Source: Nocardia suismassiliense (lineage in GTDB: Bacteria; Actinomycetota; Actinomycetes; Mycobacteriales; Mycobacteriaceae). Taken from it: a DNA stretch of 64,000 bases. Location of the stretch: the NCBI RefSeq assembly GCF_900269665.1, contig NZ_LT985361.1:5499970-5563969 (forward strand), in the 5' to 3' direction. The notes beneath the pieces are model-generated. The model was not told the origin of the DNA. It worked only from the letters and a program-made list of their open reading frames with translations, and searched no databases. A program made the translations under genes and the position numbers. Positions 26,144 to 34,278 of the stretch are shown here, in pieces (position 1 is the stretch's first letter; every line of letters begins with the position of its first letter).

Positions 26144-26791
26144 TCAAGCGTGCCCGCCACCCAATCCCGGCTTGTGCAGTTGGGGTTGGGTGCCGAAGGC
26201 GGGCCGTTCGGTGGTGTCCACCGGCTCCGGCCGCTCGACTATGGCGCCCCGGGTGTCCGTCCGGGCGGCGGTCCTGGCATCGACCTCGCGTCGCGCAAAG
26301 GCGATATCGCGTGCGCTCCGCACGGACAGCCGGCCGAGCGAGGTCGCGGCGAAGAACAGGATCAGCGCGCCGAGGCCGTAGAAGAAGGTCAGTTGCAGGA
26401 CAGCGCGTTTCAGGTCGGAGGTCGCGACCGGATCGCCGAGTGCGCCGATGTTCAGCAGGTCCGTCAGGAATGGCCCGATGATGAACCACAGGCCCGCCGC
26501 CGCGGCCAGCCAACCCCCGAAGCCGGCGACCAGACGGTTGCGACTTGCCAGCATCAGCAAACCGCCAACGATCGCGGTGATGCCGGGAAGCACCTCGAGC
26601 CAGCCACGCGCCGAGGTCCACACCCAGGCGTCATCCGGCGTGAACGCGAAATCGAAGTACGGCCCGAGGAACGGAATCAGCGCACCCCAGACTCCCAGGA
26701 GTAAGACCGCGAGCCCGCCGAGGGCTCCCCGGCTACGCGGAATTCTGAGCGCCGGACCGCGGTCTGCGGAAACTTTCTCGTCGACGTTCAT
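26144..26791 (-). CDS. SPW-repeat-like membrane protein
   Basis: A 215-residue protein with four hydrophobic helices: GALGGLAVLLLGVWGALIPF, WLEVLPGITAIVGGLLML, FGGWLAAAAGLWFIIGPF and VLQLTFFYGLGALILFFAA. The length, four-helix plan and the GLWFIIGPF segment resemble SPW-repeat membrane proteins, which I offer as a tentative family. The C-terminal roughly 70 residues are hydrophilic and probably cytoplasmic. GGAGG five bases before the ATG at 26791 fixes the start. It is a single gene between the hairpin at 26074 and the VOC gene. Confidence 0.7.
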   Translation of the reverse strand: MNVDEKVSADRGPALRIPRSRGALGGLAVLLLGVWGALIPFLGPYFDFAFTPDDAWVWTSARGWLEVLPGITAIVGGLLMLASRNRLVAGFGGWLAAAAGLWFIIGPFLTDLLNIGALGDPVATSDLKRAVLQLTFFYGLGALILFFAATSLGRLSVRSARDIAFARREVDARTAARTDTRGAIVERPEPVDTTERPAFGTQPQLHKPGLGGGHA

Positions 26792-26887
26792 CAGAGCCTC
26801 CATTCGTCGAAGTAGCTGCTTGTACCGCCTACCCTCGACGCGCAGACATATGCGCAGGATGCATAAATGGTTCGGCCGTCGGCCGGG

Positions 26888-27256
26888 TCAGGTGCGATCG
26901 TGCAGCGTGATCTGGTAGCCGTCGGGGTCGGCGAAGGTGAAGGTCCGGCCGAACGGGCCGTCGATCGGCGCGGAGACGATGGGGTGACCGTCGGCGACGA
27001 GAGCATCGTGAATGGCCTGCACATCGGTGGCGTGCAGCCAGATCGCGGCGCCGATGCCGGGTTGTGCAACGGAGTCGAGGTCGGTGCCGGGAAGGACGTC
27101 GCGGAGCGCGAAGGCGATCGGCTTCGTCTCGAAGACGACGGCGTGCGGCGGTCCGGCCTGCGAGCGGACGAGGCCGAGGTACTGCTCATAGAACGCTTGC
27201 GAAGCGTCGAGGTCGCGCGCTTGCAGCGAGAGGAAGTCGGGGCCGGTGGCGGGCAT
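26888..27256 (-). CDS. VOC family (glyoxalase-like) protein
   Basis: A 122-residue single-domain vicinal-oxygen-chelate protein. It opens FLSLQARDLDASQAFYEQYLGL and ends FTFADPDGYQITLHDRT, the usual beta-alpha-beta-beta-beta repeats. Such proteins may be glyoxalases, dioxygenases, fosfomycin-type thiol transferases or binding proteins; only one full metal set could be formed in a dimer. The ATG has a strong GAAGGAG site. It is divergent from a marR gene, and two identical-type palindromes lie between them, so it is very likely the regulated target. Confidence 0.88.
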   Translation of the reverse strand: MPATGPDFLSLQARDLDASQAFYEQYLGLVRSQAGPPHAVVFETKPIAFALRDVLPGTDLDSVAQPGIGAAIWLHATDVQAIHDALVADGHPIVSAPIDGPFGRTFTFADPDGYQITLHDRT

Positions 27257-27274
27257 GGTGTTACTCCTTCTTTC

Positions 27275-27292
27275 GTGTCAGTCTTCTGACAC
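27275..27292. promoter_or_regulatory. MarR operator candidate, VOC-proximal
   Basis: GTGTCAG-TCTT-CTGACAC is a perfect 7+4+7 palindrome 19 bases upstream of the VOC gene start. It shares the TGTCAG/CTGACA half-sites with the second palindrome at 27303-27320; the centres are 28 bases apart. Together they are good candidates for MarR control of both divergent genes. Confidence 0.75.
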
Positions 27293-27302
27293 GGGTCAAT
27301 GT

Positions 27303-27320
27303 ATGTCAGAATACTGACAT
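27303..27320. promoter_or_regulatory. MarR operator candidate overlapping the marR start codon
   Basis: ATGTCAG-AATA-CTGACAT is a perfect 7+4+7 palindrome whose last two bases are the first two of the marR ATG (27319-27321). A bound protein would cover the start site directly. It also implies a very short or absent leader for the marR message. Confidence 0.75.
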
Positions 27321-27771
27321 GAGTCAAGACGGCGTCGACCTGGACAAATCACTGGGCTATCTGATGAAAGAGGCGTCGAGCGCGCTACGCGCGGCCATGG
27401 AGGAGGCGCTGCGGCCGCTCGGGATGAGCGTGACGCACTACTCCTGCCTCGAACTGCTGGCGCAACGACCGGGCTTGTCGAACTCCGAACTCGCGCGGGG
27501 CGCGTTCGTGACACGGCAGTCGATGAACGTGCTGCTCCAGAACCTGGAACGAGAAGGCCACGTGACCAGGCCCGCACAAGCGCCCGTCGGGAAGGTTCTG
27601 CCCACGCGGCTCACGCCCCGCGGCCGCCGGAAGCTCGAGAAAGCGAGCGCAGCGGTCCGGTCCGTCGAGCTCAGAATGCTGGCCGGGCTGACCGAGACCG
27701 AGCAGTCCGCCGCGTTCCGGATCCTGCGCAGCATGATCCACTCGCTGCGCGATGACGCCGACGGTGCGTAA
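27319..27771 (+). CDS. MarR family transcriptional regulator
   Basis: A 150-residue winged-helix regulator. Helical dimerisation ends flank the DNA-binding core: LSNSELARGAFVTRQSMNVLLQNLEREGHVTR is the recognition region, followed by the wing (VLPTRLTPRGRRKLE). No ribosome-binding site is evident before the ATG at 27319, and a palindrome overlaps it, suggesting a leaderless or nearly leaderless message under autorepression. It is divergent from the VOC gene, the probable target. The inducing ligand is unknown. Confidence 0.9.
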   Translation: MSQDGVDLDKSLGYLMKEASSALRAAMEEALRPLGMSVTHYSCLELLAQRPGLSNSELARGAFVTRQSMNVLLQNLEREGHVTRPAQAPVGKVLPTRLTPRGRRKLEKASAAVRSVELRMLAGLTETEQSAAFRILRSMIHSLRDDADGA

Positions 27772-27872
27772 CTCCGCTCGAGGCACGGCAACCCACATGT
27801 CCGGTCAGCCCCGGCGAAATCCCTTGGCGCGCAGTGCCGACACGGTGGTCCGCGGCCAACGCTCCGACTCGA

Positions 27873-28631
27873 TCAGCGGGGCGGCCGCCATTCGATACGC
27901 CCACCCTGGAAGTCTTGAGCGCGGCCGTCGTTGTAGTCGTATTCGTCGCTGATCGGGTAGCCGTAGCGGCCGTTCTCCCAGTTCTGGCTCGCCCAGATGT
28001 CTCGGATCGGCCCGGCGACCACGCGGGCGCCGGTGTCGACGGACCAGTAGATCGAACCGCCCTCGAAATGCTGTCCGGCCCCGTTGTTCCTGGCGTCGAA
28101 CTCGTCGATGACCGGGAAGCCGAGTCTGCCGTCTTCCCACGAGAGGGTGGCCCACTTGTCGCGGATCGCTCCCCAGGTGTTGTGCGCGCCGGTGGCCCGG
28201 GACCAGTGGATGGTGCCGCCCTCGAAGTGGCCGAACCGACCGGGTTTACGGGTCGGCAGCTCTCTGCTGGTGGGATAACGCAACGCACCGTTCTCCCAGC
28301 CGAGCTCGCCCCATTTGGCGCGGATCGCACCGCCGATCTGATTGGCGTGACCGCCGGACACCAGCGGATGCCAATAGATCGAGCTGTCCTTCTCGAACGC
28401 TTGCCAACGACCACCGCGTGCGGCATCGGACTCCGGGTTGATCGCGTTGCCGAAGAAGACGAACCCACCGGCCTCGTCGTATTCGACTCGGATCGCCCCG
28501 TAGATCGGATAGGGCTGCGCGACTGCCTGGGGCGCGGCGAGGGCGGTGAGCGCCGCGAGAACGAAGGCGGCTCGCACGACTCGGGCGGACCGGCGCCGCC
28601 CGTGCTTCTGATTTCGCGGACCGGGTGACAT
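27873..28631 (-). CDS. Secreted LGFP-repeat protein
   Basis: A 252-residue exported protein. After a basic N-terminus and hydrophobic stretch (AAFVLAALTALAAPQAVA) the mature part is made of LGFP-type repeats of about 50 residues, each with the pattern I-x-x-K/E-W-x-x-L-G-W-E-x-G-x-L-G-F/Y-P followed by a FEGGxIYW segment. About four to five repeats are visible. LGFP repeats occur in cell-wall-associated proteins of mycolic-acid bacteria and are thought to bind the envelope. AGGAGG before the ATG at 28631 fixes the start. Confidence 0.87.
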   Translation of the reverse strand: MSPGPRNQKHGRRRSARVVRAAFVLAALTALAAPQAVAQPYPIYGAIRVEYDEAGGFVFFGNAINPESDAARGGRWQAFEKDSSIYWHPLVSGGHANQIGGAIRAKWGELGWENGALRYPTSRELPTRKPGRFGHFEGGTIHWSRATGAHNTWGAIRDKWATLSWEDGRLGFPVIDEFDARNNGAGQHFEGGSIYWSVDTGARVVAGPIRDIWASQNWENGRYGYPISDEYDYNDGRAQDFQGGRIEWRPPR

Positions 28632-28758
28632 AGCCCCTCCTTGCGCGCCGTATATGGCAGCCATTTTACTTGTGGCCGAGCGTCTTCGACAGTGCCGAGG
28701 CCCCCACTCGACAGCTGGGTGCACAGCGAAAAACGCCGGGAGACGGAATGTTCCACGG

Positions 28759-30195
28759 TTACATAGGTGCGTCGTTGCTGCGGGTGTTGTAGGTACGCAG
28801 CCCGATCACCGCCGCGACGAGGATAGCGATGCTGCTGGCCAGCAAAGCACGACCGAACCCCGAGGCCAGCGCCTCCGGCGGCGCCGTACCGGTAGCCAGC
28901 AAATCGGTTGTGCACGAGGTCGCCACGGTGGTCAGCACCGCCAGACCGAACGCGCCACCGAGTTGCTGGGAACTGTTCAGCAACGACGCCGCCAACCCCG
29001 CTTTGTCCGCCGGCACACCAGCATTGGCCGCATTCGTGACCGACACCATCACAAACCCCAATCCCACCGACATCACCATCATCCCGGGCAGCAGATCCGT
29101 CACATAGTCACCATCGCCCGGCAAACCCGACAACAAGAACACCCCGATCGACGCGACCACCGACCCACCCACGATCAACGGCCGCGTCCCCACCAATGGA
29201 ATCAGCTTCGTCGCGACCAGAGCACCGATGCCGACACCCATCGTGACCGGCAGATAGACGATCCCGGTCCGCAACGCCGAATACCCAAGCACGTTCTGCA
29301 TATAGAGGCTCAGGAAAAAGAACATCGACATGAACCCCGCGATCGCGATCAACTGCGTCGCATCAGCGGCCGCGAGCCCACGAACCCGGAAAATCGACAA
29401 CGGCATCAACGGATTCGGACGACGGTGCTCGTTCACCACGAACGCCACCAGCAGCAGCACCGCACCCGCGAAACGAGCGATCGTGCTCAAAGAGTCCCAA
29501 CCCGTATGCGGCGCTTCAACGATGGCATACACCAACAGCAGCATGCCTCCGATCCCGAGCACCGCACCCGGCAAATCGAAACTCGCCCGCGCGGCACTGC
29601 GCCGATCGTCAGGCAGCAACCCATAGATCGCGACCAGCAGCAACACACAAATGATCGGATTGATCAAAAGCACCGAACGCCAACCGAAATACTCGGTCAG
29701 CACCCCACCGAGCAACACCCCGCTCGCCGAAGCCGCCCCGATCATGCCGCACCAGACGCCCAGCGCCCGATGCCGATCCGTTCCCTCCTTGAACGACGTC
29801 GTCACCAACGACAACGCCGCAGGCATCATCAACGCCGCACCCGCACCCTGAACAATGCGTGCACCGACAAGCAGTGCCGCGGTAGTAGCGAACCCACCCA
29901 CCAGCGATGCCAGAGCGAACACCACCACCCCGGCAACGAGCACCCGCCGGCGTCCGACCAAGTCCGCCGCGCGCCCACCGAGCAGCATGAAACCGCCGTA
30001 GGTCAACAAATATCCGGTCGCCACCCACTGCAAGCCCTGCTCGGAGAACCCGAGCTGATGCTGTATCGACGGCAACGCCACATTCACGATCACCGCGTCC
30101 ATGAAATCCAGGAAGCCGATCGAACACAGCAGGACCAGAATCAGCTTGCCGCGCCTGGTCGACAGAACAGACGAGTTTTCCACCGCGCGTGTCAT
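28759..30195 (-). CDS. MFS drug exporter, DHA2 (14-TM) type
   Basis: About 478 residues with 14 hydrophobic helices. Family signatures are DFMDAVIVNVALPSIQ in helix 1, GRRRVLVAGVVVFALAS in the loop 2-3/helix 3 region, and GAGAALMMPAALSLV as motif C, diagnostic of proton-driven drug antiporters. It should export hydrophobic compounds. The ATG at 30195 is used; an adjacent GTG at 30198 is alternative. It is divergent from an HxlR-type regulator with a palindrome in the shared region, making that regulator its likely controller. Confidence 0.9.
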   Translation of the reverse strand: MTRAVENSSVLSTRRGKLILVLLCSIGFLDFMDAVIVNVALPSIQHQLGFSEQGLQWVATGYLLTYGGFMLLGGRAADLVGRRRVLVAGVVVFALASLVGGFATTAALLVGARIVQGAGAALMMPAALSLVTTSFKEGTDRHRALGVWCGMIGAASASGVLLGGVLTEYFGWRSVLLINPIICVLLLVAIYGLLPDDRRSAARASFDLPGAVLGIGGMLLLVYAIVEAPHTGWDSLSTIARFAGAVLLLVAFVVNEHRRPNPLMPLSIFRVRGLAAADATQLIAIAGFMSMFFFLSLYMQNVLGYSALRTGIVYLPVTMGVGIGALVATKLIPLVGTRPLIVGGSVVASIGVFLLSGLPGDGDYVTDLLPGMMVMSVGLGFVMVSVTNAANAGVPADKAGLAASLLNSSQQLGGAFGLAVLTTVATSCTTDLLATGTAPPEALASGFGRALLASSIAILVAAVIGLRTYNTRSNDAPM

Positions 30196-30317
30196 CACAG
30201 GTGCTCTTTCTCAGATGAAAGTTCTTCGAATCAGGTGTCCCCAGTACCGATTTCAGCCAGACACCACGACGGCCGGTCAGCTGATGCGGATCTCCTCTGC
30301 TCGAGGTCCATCCTTGC

Positions 30318-30334
30318 GGTTGATATAATCAACC
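30318..30334. promoter_or_regulatory. Operator/promoter: palindrome with embedded TATAAT
   Basis: GGTTGAT-ATA-ATCAACC is a perfect 7+3+7 palindrome at 30318-30334. It contains a consensus -10 box TATAAT at 30324-30329, only six to nine bases before the regulator start codon. Binding here would block RNA polymerase directly, and transcription would start at or next to the start codon. Confidence 0.75.
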
Positions 30335-30337
30335 GTG

Positions 30338-31021
30338 ATGGATGAAGTCAAGCACGAATCCAAGAGTCCCCGCTCCTACGGGCAGTTCTGCGCACTCGCG
30401 CGCGCCCTCGACGTCGTGGGTGAGCGCTGGACCTTGTTGATCGTGCGCGAGCTGCTCCCCGGCCCGATGCGCTACACCGAACTGAAGACTTCCCTGGCAG
30501 GGATCGCGACCAACCTTCTGGCGGAGCGGCTGCGGACACTGGAGTCGAACGGCATCGTGCAGCGGCAGCTCGGCGACGCAGGAGTTTTATACGCCCTGAC
30601 GCCATGGGGTGCGAGCCTCCGAGAGCCCATGGAGGCGCTCGGCAGATGGGGTGCGCCGCTGCTGATGACAGGACGTAACGACGATTCGTTCCAGCCGCGC
30701 TGGCTGGCACTCGCTCTCCCCGCCCTGCTCCGTGGGATCACCGCGACTCCCCCGGTGGAGCTCGGCATCGAGACGGACGGATTCCGCATGGTCCTGCGCA
30801 TCGACGCTGGCGGGCCCAGCGCGACCGCCTCGCCCGAGCAGCAGCCGGATACGGTCTTCACCGCTGCGCCGGAGGTCGTCGTCGGGCTCGCGGCAGGCGG
30901 GCTCACGATCGACCAGGCCCTCGCCGTGGGAAATCTGCACGGGGACAAGCGAATCCTCAGCACGGCGTTTCCGCCGGGACGGGCGGTCGCCGCCACCGGG
31001 ATGCCAGCGACGGACGACTGA
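30338..31021 (+). CDS. HxlR-type winged-helix regulator with C-terminal extension
   Basis: About 227 residues. The N-terminal 110 residues form an HxlR winged helix (FCALARALDVVGERWTLLIV, then YTELKTSLAGIATNLLAERLRTLE). HxlR proteins normally end there; the further roughly 115 residues resemble an SCP2-like ligand-binding domain, as in a known subset of actinomycete regulators. A consensus -10 box ends nine bases before ATG 30338 (GTG 30335 is also in frame), so the message is probably leaderless. It is divergent from the MFS exporter, presumably its target. Confidence 0.85.
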   Translation: MDEVKHESKSPRSYGQFCALARALDVVGERWTLLIVRELLPGPMRYTELKTSLAGIATNLLAERLRTLESNGIVQRQLGDAGVLYALTPWGASLREPMEALGRWGAPLLMTGRNDDSFQPRWLALALPALLRGITATPPVELGIETDGFRMVLRIDAGGPSATASPEQQPDTVFTAAPEVVVGLAAGGLTIDQALAVGNLHGDKRILSTAFPPGRAVAATGMPATDD

Positions 31022-31088
31022 CAGCTCACGCGATTCGCGAGGAATCAGCCGAGCAGCGTAGGCGGCGCTGTCACGTTGCATCGCAAAA

Positions 31089-31144
31089 CTTACAGGTGTT
31101 AGCTCTTGTCTTAATTCGACTTACAGGCGTAGCCTTACGGGCGT
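31089..31144. promoter_or_regulatory. Three direct repeats CTTACRGGYGT upstream of SDR gene
   Basis: CTTACAGGTGT at 31089-31099, CTTACAGGCGT at 31120-31130 and CTTACGGGCGT at 31134-31144 are three same-orientation copies, 31 and 14 bases apart, ending 36 bases before the SDR start. They look like regulator-binding half-sites. No regulator gene in the window has been tied to them. Confidence 0.5.
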
Positions 31145-31180
31145 TAACGCAACAGAGTCGGTCGAATAGAGGCAGGTCAC

Positions 31181-31987
31181 GTGAGCAAGGTGTGGTTGAT
31201 TACCGGGGTGTCGAGGGGGCTGGGCCGGGAGTGGGCCTGTGCCGCGTTGGAACGAGGCGATCGGGTGGCCGGAACCGCTCGCGATATCACCGCACTGGCC
31301 GATCTGGCCGCCGCATTCCCGGAAACGTTCCTGCCGTTGTCATTGGAGGTGACCGACCGGACCGCTGATTTCGCGGCGGTCGAGCGAGCCGCGCGACATT
31401 TCGGACGGCTCGATGTAGTGCTGAACAACGCCGGGTTCATGCAGTTCGGCATGGTCGAAGAACTCACCGAGCAGCAGATCCGGGCGGAGCTGGAAACGAA
31501 TCTCCTTGGCTCGCTGTGGGTTACGCAGGCGGCGCTGCCGATCCTGCGGGCGCAAGGCAGCGGCCACATCATTCAGGTTTCCAGCCTCTGGGGAATTGTG
31601 GCCTCGCCGAATGTCGGAGCGTACAACGCGTCGAAGTGGGCGTTGGAGGGGTTGTCGCAGTCCCTGGCCGCCGAGGTGGCCGGCTTCGGCATTCACGTCA
31701 CCCTGCTCGAACCAGCCAGCTACGACACCGGATTCACGTTGACGACCTTCGCCACCGAGAATCCCGCGTACGACCAGGTTCGCGCCGACCCCGATTACGC
31801 GGCGCAGCGCTTCGGCCTCTCCAGCGCGACCCGCGACGCCATTCTGGCCCTGGTCGACGCCGATAAGCCGCCGCTGCGCCTGCTGCTGGGAGCCGAAGCC
31901 CTGCGGATCGTGACCGAGGAATACGAAGCCCGGCTTGCCACATGGAACGAATGGCAGATGGTTTCTATTGCAGCGCAGGGTAACTGA
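31181..31987 (+). CDS. Short-chain dehydrogenase/reductase
   Basis: A 268-residue classical SDR: ITGVSRGLGRE for cofactor binding, LNNAGF, the catalytic Ser in IQVSSLWG and YNASK as YxxxK near residue 149. The GTG start has GAGGCAGG just upstream. The C-terminal part (DADKPPLRLLLGAEALRIVTEEY) is the pattern of SDRs often annotated as clavaldehyde-dehydrogenase-like or retinol-dehydrogenase-like. It is followed by a small, apparently frameshifted membrane-protein gene. Substrate unknown. Confidence 0.9.
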   Translation: MSKVWLITGVSRGLGREWACAALERGDRVAGTARDITALADLAAAFPETFLPLSLEVTDRTADFAAVERAARHFGRLDVVLNNAGFMQFGMVEELTEQQIRAELETNLLGSLWVTQAALPILRAQGSGHIIQVSSLWGIVASPNVGAYNASKWALEGLSQSLAAEVAGFGIHVTLLEPASYDTGFTLTTFATENPAYDQVRADPDYAAQRFGLSSATRDAILALVDADKPPLRLLLGAEALRIVTEEYEARLATWNEWQMVSIAAQGN

Positions 31988-32032
31988 CCCGGCGGCCTGC
32001 TGCCCTTCTCCCGGAGTATTGGAGATTCACCT

Positions 32033-32304
32033 ATGTCCGCAGTCATGTCACAGACTGTCCGCCGGCGCTGGCGGTGGTTCCTGTGGAGCCTGCTGGCCGT
32101 GCTGGCGATCTATATCGCGGTACGCAGTTGGCGAAAATCATTCCGTCGCTGGAGTATCGGGATATCTATACCGCCAGTGCGTGGGCATCACTCCTGGGCA
32201 ACGTGCTTGTCGCCGAGTACTTCATCGTCCAGCGCACCCTGGCCCCGTTGATCCGCCGGAGCGATACGACGCTCACCGAACTGCCGCAGCCGTTGAACCG
32301 CTGA
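32033..32304 (+). pseudogene. Small membrane protein gene with apparent frameshift
   Basis: GGAG eight bases before ATG 32033 opens a frame whose first 30 residues form a basic start plus a membrane helix (RRWRWFLWSLLAVLAIYIAV). After about 32125 this frame becomes Arg/Ser-rich nonsense. A different frame then gives a protein-like sequence (AKIIPSLEYRDIYTASAWA and LLGNVLVAEYFIVQR) ending at 32304. Joining the two frames gives a sensible 90-residue two-helix membrane protein. I infer a one-base indel near 32120-32135, either real or a sequencing error. Family not recognised. Confidence 0.5.
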
Positions 32305-32432
32305 TCACTCGCCGCAGCGTATGCCGAACCGTTGCCGACATCGAGTCGAGCTGTCGCCGACCCCGGCGTGTCGCCACGTAACGTGTTGTTCCCCAGCGCG
32401 ATTGATCCCACAGGCGACGGCAGGACTGTGGG

Positions 32433-32729
32433 ATGGACAAAAGTGGACTATCGCCGATGCGGCGCTTATGGCAACGATGGCAACTGACGCGAGCGTGGTA
32501 CACCACGCTCACCTCGCAGCCACCACTCAATCTGTTGCGGCCGCTGATCGGTGCGGTGGCGGCGCTCGCACTGACCATCGGCGGAATCGTCATAACGCTC
32601 GAGCACACCGGTTACAGCACCCCCGTCGAGTACACCCAGCACACCGAATGCACCCAATTATGGGTGGAGGGCAGCACACTGCCAGAGTGCCCAATCATGC
32701 TGCTGGTACACGTAAGACTCCTGACCTGA
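32433..32729 (+). CDS. Possible small single-pass membrane protein
   Basis: A 98-codon frame with a basic N-terminus, one hydrophobic helix (GAVAALALTIGGIVITL) and a C-terminal part with two cysteines (TECTQLW, PECPIML) that could be extracytoplasmic. The ribosome site is weak (GTGGG just before the ATG). It occupies an otherwise empty gap before the convergent MFS gene. No homologue is recognised; it may be a chance frame. Confidence 0.35.
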   Translation: MDKSGLSPMRRLWQRWQLTRAWYTTLTSQPPLNLLRPLIGAVAALALTIGGIVITLEHTGYSTPVEYTQHTECTQLWVEGSTLPECPIMLLVHVRLLT

Positions 32730-32748
32730 CCACTGGCGTCCGATGAGC

Positions 32749-34137
32749 TCACCGTCGGGATTTCGATATCAGGAATGGAAGTATGGCGGTGGCTAGGAAG
32801 GTGCCGGTCGCGATGAGGAAGCCCGTTTCGTGGGCCGCCTGGGTGGGCCAGTGGGTGCCCAGCACCTGATCGCTGCTGAGCACGGCACCGGTGACGGCGC
32901 TGCCCGCGGCGGCGCCGATGGTGCGGAATACCACGTTCATTCCGTTGGCGGCGCCCAACTGGTCGAGCGGCACGGCATCGTTGATGTAGGCGCGGATCGC
33001 GGTGAAGGCGAATCCGGTGCCGATACCAAACAGTGCACTGGCCAGGTAGAGGTCGAGTTCCGTGTTCTGCTTGATGACGAGGAGAGCCACTCCGGCCGCG
33101 CTGAGTATGCCGCCGAGCACCAGTGTCGGACGAGATCCGAACCTGTTGAGTAGTACGCCACCGGTCATGCCCGCGAGCAGGTTCCCTGCGGCGCTCGGCA
33201 GCAGCATCAGGCCCGCCCCCAATGCCGTTGTGGTGAAACCGGATTCCCTCGGCGTCTGCGCGAGGCTGCTGATGGCGATGAACGATCCGTACATGCCGAA
33301 GGCGCTCAACGCGGCGGCGATATTGCCGAAGGCGACCGGGCGCATCGTGAGCAGCGTCATGTCGACCACCGGGAATCTGACCCGCCGCTCCACCACGCAC
33401 CACAGGATCACGAATACCATTGCCGCGCAAAGTAAGCCGGGCACGACCCAGTCGGTCCAGCCCCATGTGTTGCCCTGACTGATCGCGATGAGTAACGCCA
33501 GCAACCACAGAGCCAGCGTGAGCGCTCCCCACGGATCCGCGCCACGCTCGGTGCCGGGAACTCGGTCGGCGGGCAGACCCCACACGACCGTAACCAGCGC
33601 GAGCAGGCTGAGTATCAGCAACAGCCAGAACACCGACTGGTAATTCCACCGCACCATCAGCACCCCGCTGGCAAGGATGCCGAACGCGGCGCCGACTCCC
33701 GTGCTGACGCTGACCAGTGCGAGCCCACTCGCCACCCGCTTCGGCGGCAACTCGGCCCGAATCACACTGATCGCGGGCGGCAACACGCCCGCTCCGGCCC
33801 CCTGGAGCACCCTGGCCGCAATCAGCAGCCCGTAGGAATCGCTGAGCGCAGCCAGCAGCGCACCGACTGCCGCGATCGACAGACACAGGATCAGCACCAG
33901 CTTGCGGCCACGCAGATCGCCCAGCCTGCCGAACAACGGTGTGCCCACCGCCGCCGCCAACAGATTCGCGGTCATCACCCAACTGACCGCGGCGGCGGAT
34001 ACGCCGAATTCGCCCGCCAGAGCGGGCAACATCGGCATGACAGCCGTCTGCGCCATCGGTGCCACAACCATCGCCAGCAGCAGCACAGCCAGCAGCAGGC
34101 GCGACCGTCGTACCGGCGCGACGACAGTTCCGGTCAT
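32749..34137 (-). CDS. MFS transporter, drug-efflux type
   Basis: A 462-residue transporter with about 14 hydrophobic helices. Signatures are MAQTAVMPMLPALAGEFGVS in helix 1, GRLGDLRGRKLVLILCLS as motif A, and LQGAGAGVLPPAISVIRAEL as motif C. It should be a proton-coupled exporter of hydrophobic compounds. It is the last of three leftward genes with the DHFR-like gene and tetR upstream, with gaps of about 140 and 77 bases, so a shared message is possible. Its relation to the other MFS gene at 28759 is one of family only. Confidence 0.88.
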   Translation of the reverse strand: MTGTVVAPVRRSRLLLAVLLLAMVVAPMAQTAVMPMLPALAGEFGVSAAAVSWVMTANLLAAAVGTPLFGRLGDLRGRKLVLILCLSIAAVGALLAALSDSYGLLIAARVLQGAGAGVLPPAISVIRAELPPKRVASGLALVSVSTGVGAAFGILASGVLMVRWNYQSVFWLLLILSLLALVTVVWGLPADRVPGTERGADPWGALTLALWLLALLIAISQGNTWGWTDWVVPGLLCAAMVFVILWCVVERRVRFPVVDMTLLTMRPVAFGNIAAALSAFGMYGSFIAISSLAQTPRESGFTTTALGAGLMLLPSAAGNLLAGMTGGVLLNRFGSRPTLVLGGILSAAGVALLVIKQNTELDLYLASALFGIGTGFAFTAIRAYINDAVPLDQLGAANGMNVVFRTIGAAAGSAVTGAVLSSDQVLGTHWPTQAAHETGFLIATGTFLATAILPFLISKSRR

Positions 34138-34278
34138 CTGTCACACAGTGCCGGATTTCACGGCACTTCGCCAGAGTCCAGGTGATTACTCCTTCGCCGA
34201 ATTACGTTGACCGGTAGCGATTTTCAGTGCATAGCCAGCACCCTCAGCGCTGGCATATCCTCAGTCCGATATATCGAT

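Noticed and set aside
28654..30345. Long plus-strand frame opposite the MFS exporter
   Set aside because: Composition (Arg/His/Gln-rich) is that of an antisense shadow; the leftward frame has 14 membrane helices and MFS motifs.
32612..34144. Long leftward frame overlapping the second MFS gene in another phase
   Set aside because: Arg/Gly-rich shadow without domains; the MFS frame explains the same DNA.
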